64,000 bases of DNA, taken from Leptodesmis sichuanensis A121 (GTDB taxonomy: Bacteria; Cyanobacteriota; Cyanobacteriia; Leptolyngbyales; Leptolyngbyaceae). Where the stretch lies: assembly GCF_021379005.1 (NCBI RefSeq), contig NZ_CP075171.1, positions 2,790,001 to 2,854,000 of the forward strand. Direction: 5' to 3'. Under the pieces are notes generated by a model. The model saw only the letters and a program-made list of their open reading frames with translations. It was not told the origin of the DNA and did not search any database. Below, in pieces: positions 36,415 through 45,311 of the stretch (position 1 is the first letter of the stretch; every line of letters begins with the position of its first letter). The position numbers and the translations under genes are program-made.

Positions 36415-37079
36415 CATATACATCAGACGAATTTCAGGGAACCGTTCCCACGGGCGGAGAGGAATCTGCTGAAGGTAGCTCTGCTGATACCTCTCGCTGG
36501 TATGCCGTTCAGGTTGCCTCGGGCTGTGAAAAGCGGGTAAAAGCGAATCTTGAACAGCGCATCCAAACTCTGGATGTGGCAGACAAGATTTTGCAAGTCG
36601 AAATTCCCCAAACGCCTGCCGTGAAAATTCGCAAGGACGGTAGTCGGCAAAATACTGAGGAGAAAGTTTTCCCTGGGTATGTGCTACTGCGGGTAAAGCG
36701 AACCTGGAACCAGGAACGGCAGCAGTGGGAAATGGACGACGAGGCATGGCTGGTGGTCAAAAACACCCCCAATGTGATTAACTTTGTGGGTGCCGAACAG
36801 CGTCGTCCTGGTCGTGGACGGGGACACGTGAAGCCCATGCCACTGAGTCCCTCGGAAGTGGAACGGATCTTCAAGCAGGCGCAGGAACAAGAACCCGTGG
36901 TCAAAATCGATATGGCCTCTGGGGATAAGATTCTGGTGCTGTCGGGGCCGTTCAAGGACTTTGAGGGAGAGGTGATTGAAGTCAGCCCAGAAAGAAGCAA
37001 GCTGAAAGCTCTACTTTCCATCTTTGGGCGCGATACTCCCGTAGAGTTGGAGTTTAATCAGGTTCAGAAGCAGAGTTAA
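36411..37079 (+). CDS. nusG: Transcription termination/antitermination factor NusG
   Basis: 222 aa from ATG 36411. The NGN domain starts RWYAVQVASGCEKRVKANLE, and the C-terminal KOW domain has GDKILVLSGPFKDFEGEV. It binds RNA polymerase and couples it to the ribosome. The ATG lies 3 bp inside the secE stop region; a further upstream ATG at 36387 overlaps secE more and is less likely. Confidence 0.96.
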   Translation: MTYTSDEFQGTVPTGGEESAEGSSADTSRWYAVQVASGCEKRVKANLEQRIQTLDVADKILQVEIPQTPAVKIRKDGSRQNTEEKVFPGYVLLRVKRTWNQERQQWEMDDEAWLVVKNTPNVINFVGAEQRRPGRGRGHVKPMPLSPSEVERIFKQAQEQEPVVKIDMASGDKILVLSGPFKDFEGEVIEVSPERSKLKALLSIFGRDTPVELEFNQVQKQS

Positions 37080-37082
37080 CCA

Positions 37083-37508
37083 ATGGCAAAAAAAGTAGCT
37101 GCAATTATTAAGTTGGCACTCCCAGCGGGGAAAGCCAACCCGGCTCCTCCTGTCGGCCCTGCGTTGGGGCAACATGGGGTCAATATCATGATGTTCTGCA
37201 AGGAATACAATGCCAGAACGGCAGACCAGGCAGGCATGATCATCCCAGTAGAAATTTCGGTGTATGAAGACCGGAGTTTTACCTTTGTGTTGAAGACTCC
37301 TCCCGCCTCGGTCTTAATTCAAAAGGCAGCCGGAGTGGATAAGGGATCGGGAGAACCTAACCGGAAAAAGGTTGGTTCGATTACCCGTGCCCAGTTGGAA
37401 GAAATCGCTAAGACCAAAATGCCTGACTTGAATGCGAACGACATTCAGGCCGCCATGAAAATTGTGGAAGGGACAGCCCGCAATATGGGTGTCACCGTCA
37501 AGGACTAA
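37083..37508 (+). CDS. rplK: 50S ribosomal protein L11
   Basis: 141 aa. [35 protein letters not shown] and the C-terminal rRNA-binding [16 protein letters not shown] are diagnostic. It begins 3 bp after nusG ends. Confidence 0.98.
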   Translation: MAKKVAAIIKLALPAGKANPAPPVGPALGQHGVNIMMFCKEYNARTADQAGMIIPVEISVYEDRSFTFVLKTPPASVLIQKAAGVDKGSGEPNRKKVGSITRAQLEEIAKTKMPDLNANDIQAAMKIVEGTARNMGVTVKD

Positions 37509-37560
37509 GTTAACCCTAGCGGGGGAGAGTGAGAACTCGCTAAGACCCCAGGAGAGAGAG

Positions 37561-38274
37561 ATGCCAAAGATTTCAAGACGATTGCGAGAATTGCAGGCAA
37601 AGGTAGAGGATCGCCCCTACCAGCCTTTAGAAGCACTAGAACTGCTGAAGGAGACAGCTACCGCTAAGTTTCCTGAATCTGCAGAAGCCCACATCCGGTT
37701 GGGAATTGATCCCAAGTACACGGATCAGCAATTGCGGACGACGGTAGCACTTCCGAAAGGCACTGGACAAACGGTACGAGTCGCAGTGATTGCGCGAGGC
37801 GAGAAAGTGACGGAAGCCTCTAACTCCGGTGCAGACATTGCTGGCTCCGAAGAACTCATTGACGACATTCAAAAGGGCATGATGGATTTTGATCTGCTGA
37901 TTGCAACTCCAGATATGATGCCTCAGGTGGCGAAGCTAGGTAAGTTGCTGGGGCCACGGGGATTGATGCCCTCTCCCAAAGGCGGTACGGTGACATTTGA
38001 TCTGGCACAGGCGATCGCAGAGTTCAAAGCTGGTAAACTGGAATTTCGTGCTGATCGCACGGGGATTGTTCACGTTCTGTTTGGCAAAGCTGCTTTTCCA
38101 GCCCAGGATTTGCTGGTAAACCTGAAAGCGCTACAAGAGACGATTGATCGTAACCGTCCTTCTGGTGCTAAGGGGCGCTACTGGCGCAGCATCTATGTCT
38201 GCTCCACCATGGGACCCTCAATTCAGGTGGATATTCCTGGTTTACGAGATCTGAAACTGGGAGAAGCAGCATAG
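37561..38274 (+). CDS. rplA: 50S ribosomal protein L1
   Basis: 237 aa from ATG 37561 ([20 protein letters not shown]), 52 bp after rpl[19 protein letters not shown] and the [14 protein letters not shown] strand are typical. A GGAGAGAGAG-type ribosome binding site is just upstream. L1 often represses its own mRNA in bacteria. Confidence 0.98.
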   Translation: MPKISRRLRELQAKVEDRPYQPLEALELLKETATAKFPESAEAHIRLGIDPKYTDQQLRTTVALPKGTGQTVRVAVIARGEKVTEASNSGADIAGSEELIDDIQKGMMDFDLLIATPDMMPQVAKLGKLLGPRGLMPSPKGGTVTFDLAQAIAEFKAGKLEFRADRTGIVHVLFGKAAFPAQDLLVNLKALQETIDRNRPSGAKGRYWRSIYVCSTMGPSIQVDIPGLRDLKLGEAA

Positions 38275-38618
38275 AAATTTAGGAATTAGAGATCAGAAGT
38301 CAACAGCCTCAATCCCTAATTCCTAGTACCTAATCCCTAATTCCCTCTCTTCCCTAGTATTTCTATTAAGGAGAATTGACCTCTTAAACACTTTTCCACA
38401 ATTGAATCGCGAAGCCGTAGACAGCAGGAGCGTATTGCTTAATCGCCTGCCGAGGGAGTAGCTAATTCAGTTCTGAGCCTTACGAATTTAATGTAGGGAA
38501 AAGAATGAAAGTGTGAACCTCGGCCTGTTTGGACCGGGGTTTTTTAATCGGGAAAAAGAACAGCAGGGAAGAGCAAACAGGTTTGTTTTGCAACGTACTA
38601 GAAGGAGGTGAAACACGA
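38275..38618 (+). promoter_or_regulatory. rplJ leader with L10-leader-like structure
   Basis: 344 bp between rplA and rplJ. The first 70 bp carry heptad repeats (CCCTAAT). A hairpin at 38516-38546 (AACCTCGG pairing with CCGGGGTT, then TTTTTT) looks like an intrinsic terminator or attenuator. Long rplJ leaders that bind the L10-L12 complex are known; this is the probable control element for rplJL. Confidence 0.6.
38516..38546 (+). terminator. Attenuator/terminator hairpin before rplJ
   Basis: AACCTCGG and CCGGGGTT form a stem (one G-U pair) with a 10-nt loop and a T-run. It is about 70 bp before the rplJ start. Confidence 0.65.
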
Positions 38619-39152
38619 ATGGGGAGAACCCTGGAAGAGAAAAAAGAGATGGTTGCCGAGTTGAAGGAAACTCTGAGCCAGTCACAACTTGCGGTAGTGA
38701 TTGACTACAAAGGGTTGTCTGTAGCGGAAATTACCGATCTGCGGAAACGGTTATTTCCCACTGGGGCTGTCTGTAAGGTCACGAAAAACACGCTGATGCG
38801 AATTGCGGTTGAGGGCGACCCAAATTGGGAACCCATGACCCAATTCCTGAAGGAATCGTCTGCCTTTTTGCTGATTAAGGATGATGTTGGTGGAGCACTG
38901 AAAGCCTACCAGGATTTCCAGAAGGCATCGAAGAAGACGGAACTGCGCGGCGGTGTGATGGAAGGCCGTGCGTTAACCCAGGCGGATGTGAAGGCGATCG
39001 CCGATCTACCGTCCAAGGAGCAACTCATTGCCCAAATTGCTGGTGCAATCAACGGTGTCACCACCAAGCTGGCTGTTGGCATCAATCAAGTTCCCGCTTC
39101 TCTGGCCCGCGCCATTCAGGCGATCGCCGACAAAGAGAAAGAAGCGGCTTAG
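38619..39152 (+). CDS. rplJ: 50S ribosomal protein L10
   Basis: 177 aa from ATG 38619 ([19 protein letters not shown]), preceded by a strong GAAGGAGGTG ribosome binding site. [19 protein letters not shown] and [11 protein letters not shown] are family-specific. It forms the stalk base that carries L7/L12 dimers. Confidence 0.97.
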   Translation: MGRTLEEKKEMVAELKETLSQSQLAVVIDYKGLSVAEITDLRKRLFPTGAVCKVTKNTLMRIAVEGDPNWEPMTQFLKESSAFLLIKDDVGGALKAYQDFQKASKKTELRGGVMEGRALTQADVKAIADLPSKEQLIAQIAGAINGVTTKLAVGINQVPASLARAIQAIADKEKEAA

Positions 39153-39230
39153 AAGTTATGAATTTTAAGTTTTGAGTTTTGAATTGGCTGTTTAACTCAA
39201 AACTTAAAACTGAGAACTCAAAACTTGTTT
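39150..39230. repeat. Inverted heptad-like repeat between rplJ and rplL
   Basis: TTTTAAGTTTTGAGTTTTGA is followed by its approximate complement CTCAAAACTTAAAACTGAG. It could form a long AU-rich hairpin in the mRNA. Confidence 0.65.
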
Positions 39231-39259
39231 TCGTTCGTAAACAACTTAAGGAGAAACCC

Positions 39260-39658
39260 ATGTCTGCAACGACGGATGAAATTTTGGAAAAGTTGAAAAC
39301 ACTGACTCTGCTGGAAGCGGCAGAATTGGTGAAGCAAATTGAAGAGGAGTTTGGAGTCAGTGCAGCCGCTCCGGCTGGTGGCATGATGATGATGGCTCCG
39401 GCGGCTGGTGGCGCTGCGGCTGCGGCTGAACCTGAAGAAGAGAAGACTGAATTCGATGTGGTGCTGGAAGAAGTTCCTGCTGACAAGAAGATTGCTGTTC
39501 TGAAGGTAGTTCGTACCCTGACAGGTCTGGGCTTGAAGGAAGCGAAGGATCTGGTAGAAGCTGCGCCCAAGCCTGTGAAGGAAGGGATTGCTAAGGGCGA
39601 TGCTGAAGATGCCAAGAAGCAGCTTGAAGAAGCGGGTGCTAAGGTATCTGTGAAGTAG
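39260..39658 (+). CDS. rplL: 50S ribosomal protein L7/L12
   Basis: 132 aa from ATG 39260 ([20 protein letters not shown]), with an AAGGAGA ribosome binding site. It has the Ala/Gly-rich hinge after [12 protein letters not shown] and the factor-binding C-terminus [20 protein letters not shown]. It is the last gene of the cluster. Confidence 0.98.
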   Translation: MSATTDEILEKLKTLTLLEAAELVKQIEEEFGVSAAAPAGGMMMMAPAAGGAAAAAEPEEEKTEFDVVLEEVPADKKIAVLKVVRTLTGLGLKEAKDLVEAAPKPVKEGIAKGDAEDAKKQLEEAGAKVSVK

Positions 39659-39705
39659 ACCTGACCTCTGGCGATCGCACTAATCTTGCCGATCGCCCAA
39701 TATAG

Positions 39706-39741
39706 ATAGAGACGTGATTCATCGCGTCTCTATTTTTTTCT
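39706..39741 (+). terminator. Terminator of the ribosomal-protein cluster
   Basis: ATAGAGACG pairs with CGTCTCTAT across a 10-nt loop and is followed by TTTTTTC. The stem is a member of the GTAGAGACG palindrome family. Confidence 0.85.
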
Positions 39742-39744
39742 GGA

Positions 39745-40926
39745 CTAGCGCTGCAGACTACGGGGATCCAGGGCATCCCGCAGACCGTCGCCTAAGAGGT
39801 TAAATGCCAGAACGGTCAGAATAATCAGAATCGCAGGAGGCCAGATCAGCCAGGGTTGCAGCACCAGGATGGAGGCGTTGGTGGCCAGAGACAGCATATT
39901 GCCCCAGGAGGGATCTGGTTGCTGAATACCCAGTCCAATTAGACTCAGGACGGATTCCGCCACGATGAACTCAGGAATCGACAGGGTGGCCGCAATAATG
40001 ATGTAGGTAGCGGTTTGGGGCAGCACATGGCGAGTGATGATGTATAGCGATCGCCCTCCCATTGCCCGCGCGGCCTGGACAAACTCCCGCTCTTTAATTG
40101 ACAACACTTCCCCGCGAATCACCCGTGCCAGCCCTGCCCAGCGGATGAATGAGGTAATCAGGATAATTAGCAAGAATCGTTGGGCACTGCTTAAACCGGG
40201 AGGCAACACAGCCGCCAGTGCTACCAGCAGATAAATACTGGGGATAGTCATCAGCACTTCCACCAGGCGCATCAGAATGGTATCCATCCAGCCACCGTAA
40301 TAGCCAGAGATTCCACCAATCAACATCCCCAGTGGAAAGGAAACAGCGATTCCAACCAGGCCAATGCTGAGGCTGATACGTCCCCCAAATACCAGGCGAC
40401 TAAACTGGTCGCGAGCCTGTTCATCAGTTCCTAAAAGATTAAATCTAGCGGGGCCAGTGGTGCCAAATAACCGCAGTCGAGCCGGAATTCCAGACAGAAT
40501 TTCCACGTCCTCAAATTTGGGATTGGTCAGGGAAAATTGGGTCGGCAGAGGCAGCTTGATCTGGAACAGACGATATTCTGACCCCTGAACAAACAGCCGC
40601 AACGGGGAGGGCTGCGATCGATCGACGATTAACTTGCGATCGCCCGTTTGCAAATCCACTGGCCCCTGAGTCGTGGGATAGACGTGAGGGCCAATAAACT
40701 GTCCTTCTTGATCTCGCCAATAAATTTGAGTCGGTGGCAGGAGTGCCCCATCCGCTTGGGATTCATAGGGATCGTAGGGAGCGACAAACTCTGCGGCCAG
40801 TACGGCCAGATAAAAGATCAGCAGAACAAGTGCCCCAATGCGAGCCAGGTTATTACTTTTAAGGCGTTTCCACCAGTTCATACGCAGGAGCCAGAAATGG
40901 AAGGGAGAGAGCAGCAAGGCTGACAA
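39745..40926 (-). CDS. Oligopeptide-type ABC transporter permease (OppC-like)
   Basis: 393 aa with about six helices. The first helix at residues 28-48 is followed by a long extracytoplasmic insert (residues about 55-165) and then the transport core. The EAA loop is EREFVQAARAMGGRS. Typical OppC/DppC length is about 300, so the insert adds some 80-100 residues, as is common in cyanobacteria. Partner permease, ATPases and binding protein are not in the window. Confidence 0.88.
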   Translation of the reverse strand: MSALLLSPFHFWLLRMNWWKRLKSNNLARIGALVLLIFYLAVLAAEFVAPYDPYESQADGALLPPTQIYWRDQEGQFIGPHVYPTTQGPVDLQTGDRKLIVDRSQPSPLRLFVQGSEYRLFQIKLPLPTQFSLTNPKFEDVEILSGIPARLRLFGTTGPARFNLLGTDEQARDQFSRLVFGGRISLSIGLVGIAVSFPLGMLIGGISGYYGGWMDTILMRLVEVLMTIPSIYLLVALAAVLPPGLSSAQRFLLIILITSFIRWAGLARVIRGEVLSIKEREFVQAARAMGGRSLYIITRHVLPQTATYIIIAATLSIPEFIVAESVLSLIGLGIQQPDPSWGNMLSLATNASILVLQPWLIWPPAILIILTVLAFNLLGDGLRDALDPRSLQR

Positions 40927-41024
40927 AATCGACTCTGTTCATCCTACTCTCAGTTGTTCAACCTAGCATAGCGACCCTGGTGACTTTGCAGCTACTCCTG
41001 AGCAAAGAAACTCCAGCCGCGCCC

Positions 41025-41861
41025 CTACTCTTCTGATTTTTCGTGCTCTACCACAAACACATTGGAATAGAGATTTGCGACGATTTGCTTTCCCTGAAGT
41101 GTAAGGGAGAGGTATTGGAGCGCATCCTGAATGTAGGGATAGACTCCATGCCAGTAGAATTTGGGGTAATTTTTTCGCAAGTCTCCCGGATGGCGATAAC
41201 CTAACGATTTGTTCACGCCAGTTTCTTCAAACTCGTAGAAGATCGCACCGATTTTCTTCAAATAGCGCGGGTCACTCAATTGGCCAATCAAGTCAGAGGC
41301 CCGAATTAAACCCGGATAGCTGGTAGTTTCCTGGTGATCTTCAGCGGCAGGCACTGGAAACCGGGTTAGCTCGATGTTGTGTTTAATTACCTCCGCATCA
41401 ATCAGCTTATGGCCGCCAAACCGTTCATCAATGAATAATTTGGCTCGATCAACATGAAAGGGGGTCAGAGAAGCATCGGACGAGCCAGGAAGCAGAGCAA
41501 CCGTACGGCCATCTCGACCTGTGGCGTAATGACCGGGCCGATCCTGACGACAAACCCCCTTGACATAGCCAATATCATGACACACCAGGGAAATGATGAA
41601 ATGCAGCCAATCCTCGCAGGACACGCCTCCTTCCCGAATATGCTTACCTCTTAAGATTTCTTGCCCAACCAGAGTGACAAGGATGGAGTGTTCGACGTTG
41701 TGGTAAAGCGCGTCACTATTGGCAATATTTTCCATGGCCATCGCCCCCACCCAGCCAATGATGTCTTCATAGTCAGACTTCAGTCCGCCATAGGTACGCC
41801 GATAGCCCTCTTTCAGTTTCTGAACGAAGTCTTCTATTAACAGTTCGGTGGTGCTAAACAT
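41025..41861 (-). CDS. HD-domain metalloprotein (Npun_R2479-like)
   Basis: 278 aa from ATG 41861 (MFSTTELLIEDFVQKLK). The HD residues are His in NVEHSILVTLVGQE, HD in SLVCHDIGYVKG and a later Asp in IRASDLIGQL. HD proteins are metal-dependent phosphohydrolases. The family is mainly cyanobacterial and its substrate is unknown. Confidence 0.82.
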   Translation of the reverse strand: MFSTTELLIEDFVQKLKEGYRRTYGGLKSDYEDIIGWVGAMAMENIANSDALYHNVEHSILVTLVGQEILRGKHIREGGVSCEDWLHFIISLVCHDIGYVKGVCRQDRPGHYATGRDGRTVALLPGSSDASLTPFHVDRAKLFIDERFGGHKLIDAEVIKHNIELTRFPVPAAEDHQETTSYPGLIRASDLIGQLSDPRYLKKIGAIFYEFEETGVNKSLGYRHPGDLRKNYPKFYWHGVYPYIQDALQYLSLTLQGKQIVANLYSNVFVVEHEKSEE

Positions 41862-42239
41862 ACAAAAAGGGGGGTAATTCACAAGAAATGACAGACCAGA
41901 GAACGGATCAATAGAACTTCTAAACCAAAACCTGCCAGAGCATTGCCAGTTTTCCCACAGGGAAACGATCGTGCTGGACTTGGATCAGGGTTAACTCAGA
42001 ACTTCTACTCCAAGATGGCATATTATCCGCCCAAAAATTACTTCCAACCGGGACTTCTATGATCTCTTGAGCCATTCGTTCCCTTTATTCCCAAGCAATC
42101 AACCTCGATCCGTTACGGCAACAAAATTGTTTAACTTCGAGTTTTTAACTGCAAGGAAGATCATCCAGATGGGTGAATCGGGCGATCGCTTGGGCAGGTG
42201 AAACCGATAACTCCCCCCATCCACTCACCCATTACCCTT
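41862..42239. other. Intergenic region with a possible degraded repeat
   Basis: About 380 bp. 41948-41990 (CCAGTTTTCCCACAGGGAAA then CGATCGTGCTGGACTTGG) resembles a decayed copy of the AAGTCCAG repeat in inverse orientation. Nothing else recognised. Confidence 0.4.
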
Positions 42240-42731
42240 TCACCCCTCCACCAGTTTCCCCAACGCCTGCTTAATCGCTGCAGGCAACTGGCGCATAATT
42301 TTGCCCTTTTCTCGATCGACCGCCACCAGTGTCACCCGTGCCGTCACAAACAACTCCTGACCATCAGCAGACAAAATCTGGTAGTCCCAGTTAATCCGCA
42401 CTCCCACAATGCCAGCCATGCGGGCTTTGACGATCACCTTCATGCCCATGCGAACAGACTGGTGATAGCGGATTGCCAGTTCCACCACGGGCAGATCACA
42501 GCCCATTGCCACCAAATCGGCAAATTCCACCCCGATCGACTTCAGACATTCAACCCGCGCTTCTTCCATCCAGGCAATATACGAGCCATGCCAGACCACA
42601 CCACCATAATCCGTGTTGTGGGGATAGGCGATCACAGGATAGATAAACCAGACTCCGGTGGACTCCTGCAGCGGAGCCTCGAGCATTCCGGCAGGCACCA
42701 ATTGAGACATTTCTTGAGAATTGTTAGCCAT
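42240..42731 (-). CDS. Hotdog-fold acyl-CoA thioesterase
   Basis: 163 aa. FIYPVIAYPHNTDYGGVVWH with the catalytic-type Asp, and SYIAWMEEARVECLK, are the 4-hydroxybenzoyl-CoA thioesterase signature. It is longer at the N-terminus by about 25 residues. Cyanobacterial relatives include DHNA-CoA thioesterase of phylloquinone synthesis and YbgC-like enzymes; the exact substrate cannot be told. Confidence 0.85.
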   Translation of the reverse strand: MANNSQEMSQLVPAGMLEAPLQESTGVWFIYPVIAYPHNTDYGGVVWHGSYIAWMEEARVECLKSIGVEFADLVAMGCDLPVVELAIRYHQSVRMGMKVIVKARMAGIVGVRINWDYQILSADGQELFVTARVTLVAVDREKGKIMRQLPAAIKQALGKLVEG

Positions 42732-43169
42732 TGCGCGTGTTCAATCCAACGTATCGGATAATACATACCTTAGTCCCCAGGAAGAGGCAGCCAGGGGCGA
42801 TCGGGTATTAATTTTTAATAACTTAACTCTGGAAATTAAACAATCGATTAAATCGCTTGCAAGCCTGGACTAAGACCAGTGGCTGTTCCTCAATGACAGA
42901 GGACAAAGGACAAATGACAGTCCCATCCAGGTTGATTTCTATGAACCTGAGCGATGAATTTATCTAATATCAAAAATAAAGAAAACCTGATGATATTTCT
43001 ACATTCTGAAGAAGACCTAAAAGCGGTTTTTGTGAAAAATTGTGGATTTCAAAATCGGATTGTTGAGTGATATGGAGGATGGCGTTATTAATAGTATTGA
43101 GTTTATACGTTGCTTTTAAGATGGCCTTACGGCCAGACACCCTGCAGTTTTGATAAACGAGGCAAAACG
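42732..43169. other. Intergenic region, nothing firm
   Basis: 438 bp between divergent genes. It holds a GGCC TTAC GGCC mini-hairpin near 43124 and AT-rich stretches, but no recognisable regulatory site. Confidence 0.4.
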
Positions 43170-44024
43170 ATGATAGAGAAGATTCTCCTGGCGGATTCGG
43201 GCACTGGACACTCTGAAGAAATGCTGAAAGCTCTGATGGAGATTCCTTCAATCCAACGGGCGAATGTAACGGTTCTGCACGTCGTGCCATCCCAGATTAC
43301 GACAGATGCCATGACCGAGAAATGGGAAGAAGGCGGCAAAGTCCTGGCTAATGCGATTCAAACGCTCAATCTCGATCCTACCCATGTCAACGGGATTCTC
43401 CGCCAGGGCGATCCGAAAGATGTGGTGCTGAAGGTGGCCGAGGAAATAGATGCTGACTTGATCATCATGGGATCACGGGGATTGAAGCGGATTATTTCAA
43501 TTCTGGAAAACTCCGTCAGTCAGTATGTCTTTCAACTATCATCTCGCCCGATGTTGCTGGTCAAAGATGATATCTATGTGAAGAAGATCCGGCGGATTAT
43601 GGTAGCCGTCGATAAATCTGAGGCTGCCCAGAGTTGCCTGAAACTGGCTTTATTCTTCCTGCGGGATATTAAAGGAGGCCAACTGACGCTAGTACATGTG
43701 GATCCCAACCTGACTGGAAAATCAGATTCGGTGGTGGGAGCCGCGGCTGAGAAAGATCCGGTGGTCGCCGCCGCTGTCGCAGAAGCGAAGAAAGCCGGAG
43801 TGAGTTATCAATGTATTGCCGCGTCTGGAAAGCCCGGTGAGGAGATCTGTCGTCTGGCCGAAGAAAATAATATCGATCTGCTGATGTTAGGATCTCCCGA
43901 TCGCCGCCCCTCGATCGCCAAAGGATTGCCCGACCTGGATCGCCTGTTGGGTACCTCCCTATCCGACTATGTGCGGGTTCATGCCACTTGTCCGGTTCTC
44001 CTCACCCGAACCGTCGCTGCATAA
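43170..44024 (+). CDS. Tandem universal stress protein
   Basis: 284 aa from ATG 43170 (MIEKILLADSGTGHSE). It has two UspA domains: about residues 1-135 and 145-284. The first has the ATP-type motif IIMGSRGLKRIIS. The second has MLGSPDRRPSIAKGL then LGTSLSDYVRVHATCPVLL. Typical cytosolic ATP/AMP-binding stress protein. Confidence 0.93.
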   Translation: MIEKILLADSGTGHSEEMLKALMEIPSIQRANVTVLHVVPSQITTDAMTEKWEEGGKVLANAIQTLNLDPTHVNGILRQGDPKDVVLKVAEEIDADLIIMGSRGLKRIISILENSVSQYVFQLSSRPMLLVKDDIYVKKIRRIMVAVDKSEAAQSCLKLALFFLRDIKGGQLTLVHVDPNLTGKSDSVVGAAAEKDPVVAAAVAEAKKAGVSYQCIAASGKPGEEICRLAEENNIDLLMLGSPDRRPSIAKGLPDLDRLLGTSLSDYVRVHATCPVLLTRTVAA

Positions 44025-44050
44025 CCAGTGAACGATTTGTTTAATAAAAT

Positions 44051-44079
44051 GTAGAGACGTTCCACCGGAGCGTCTCTAC
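44051..44079 (+). repeat. GTAGAGACG palindrome after the usp gene
   Basis: GTAGAGACG (44051-44059) and CGTCTCTAC (44071-44079) form a perfect 9-bp stem. No long T-run follows, so it may be a transcript-end hairpin or simply a repeat. Confidence 0.75.
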
Positions 44080-44123
44080 TGTCCTAATATCCTGTCCTAA
44101 GGAATGGTGGTATCGTGGTTTCA

Positions 44124-45284
44124 ATGAGAAATTTGGAGCAATGCTACAGGATATTGGGCGTTAAGCCTGGGGCTTCTCTAGACGAGATCAACCAGGCATA
44201 CAAGGACTTGGTCTTAATCTGGCATCCCGATCGCGTGCCTAAAGATGATCTACATCGGTTACACCAGGCCCAGGAAAAAATGAAGGAACTAAACCACGCC
44301 CGTGACACCCTAAGGGCGCATCGTTCCACAACGGCAAAAACCTCTCAATCCGCCAACGGACAATCCCAGTCTCAATCGCGGCGCTACTACTACCAGCCCT
44401 ACCCGCGTCCCCATTACTCCTACCAATCATCCAAGTCGTCTGAGTCCACTCACTCACACTCGCAGACGCACGCGCAAAATCAGGAGCGATCGCAGGCTCA
44501 AAATTCCACTCAAAACTCCACCCAACACCATCAACACCACTCCAGTTCAGGGCACGCTTCCAGCCATCAAGCAGAGCAACAGCCTCACCATCGCCACCAT
44601 CATTCTGCCTACTCCCAGCCTAACCACTCCCAGTCCAATTCCCATCGGCAAGAGTCCTATCGATCGGATCCCTCCCGGTATCAAGCCTATTACCAGGCCA
44701 CATCGCCCTATCAACCACCGTCTCAGCACACTTCCAACGGGCACACAGGTGATTCAACTCAGGCTAAAGCTCACCCGCCGACTGATCAATCTGCTGCAAC
44801 AACGCCAACTGGCCCTTATCGGCCAGCGTCCTCTTCCGCTCAACCACCTCCAGCTTCACCGCCGCCCCACTCCACTCAATCCTCCTCGGCAGCGGCAAGT
44901 CCTGCCTGGAAATCTCCTTACCCGGATATGAGTGGGGTAGATCTGAGCAATGCCGATCTGAAGGAAAAAGATCTATCAAATCGCAACTTGAGTCAGGCGA
45001 ATCTCAGTAACGCCAACTTAAGTGATGCTTTCCTGCACAGAATCAACCTGAGTGGAGCCAATTTACAACGAGCTAACCTGTTTCGAGCTAACCTGTTGCA
45101 AGCAAACCTCAGACAGGCCAACTTGCGAGAAACAAACCTGATTGGGGCCGATTTAAGTGGCGCAGACTTGAGCGGGGCAGACCTGACCGGGGCTAAGGTA
45201 GGTTCTGCCGATCGCGTCATGGTCAAACTCACGGGAGCCATCCTCACCGGAACCATTCTGCCCGATGGTCAGGTTCATGGGTAG
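44124..45284 (+). CDS. J-domain/pentapeptide-repeat fusion protein
   Basis: 386 aa from ATG 44124 (MRNLEQCYRILGVKPGASLD); a GTG at 44115 would add three. Residues about 5-65 are a J-domain with the HPD motif (LIWHPDRVP), which stimulates Hsp70. Residues about 75-270 are a low-complexity linker very rich in Ser, Gln, His and Pro. From about 275 to the end are pentapeptide repeats (LSNADLKEKDLSNRNLSQAN). The linker is probably disordered. The combination suggests an Hsp70 co-chaperone with a repeat-solenoid target-binding end (inference). Confidence 0.88.
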   Translation: MRNLEQCYRILGVKPGASLDEINQAYKDLVLIWHPDRVPKDDLHRLHQAQEKMKELNHARDTLRAHRSTTAKTSQSANGQSQSQSRRYYYQPYPRPHYSYQSSKSSESTHSHSQTHAQNQERSQAQNSTQNSTQHHQHHSSSGHASSHQAEQQPHHRHHHSAYSQPNHSQSNSHRQESYRSDPSRYQAYYQATSPYQPPSQHTSNGHTGDSTQAKAHPPTDQSAATTPTGPYRPASSSAQPPPASPPPHSTQSSSAAASPAWKSPYPDMSGVDLSNADLKEKDLSNRNLSQANLSNANLSDAFLHRINLSGANLQRANLFRANLLQANLRQANLRETNLIGADLSGADLSGADLTGAKVGSADRVMVKLTGAILTGTILPDGQVHG

Positions 45285-45311
45285 AAAGTGTCATTGGTTC
45301 CTGGTCATTGC

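Noticed and set aside
42757-43169. Riboswitch or small RNA upstream of the usp gene
   Set aside because: Only one tiny GGCC hairpin was seen; no known riboswitch core could be recognised.
44239-44979. Minus-strand frames opposite the J-domain fusion gene
   Set aside because: Shadows of the His/Gln/Ser-rich linker; no ribosome binding site or family similarity.
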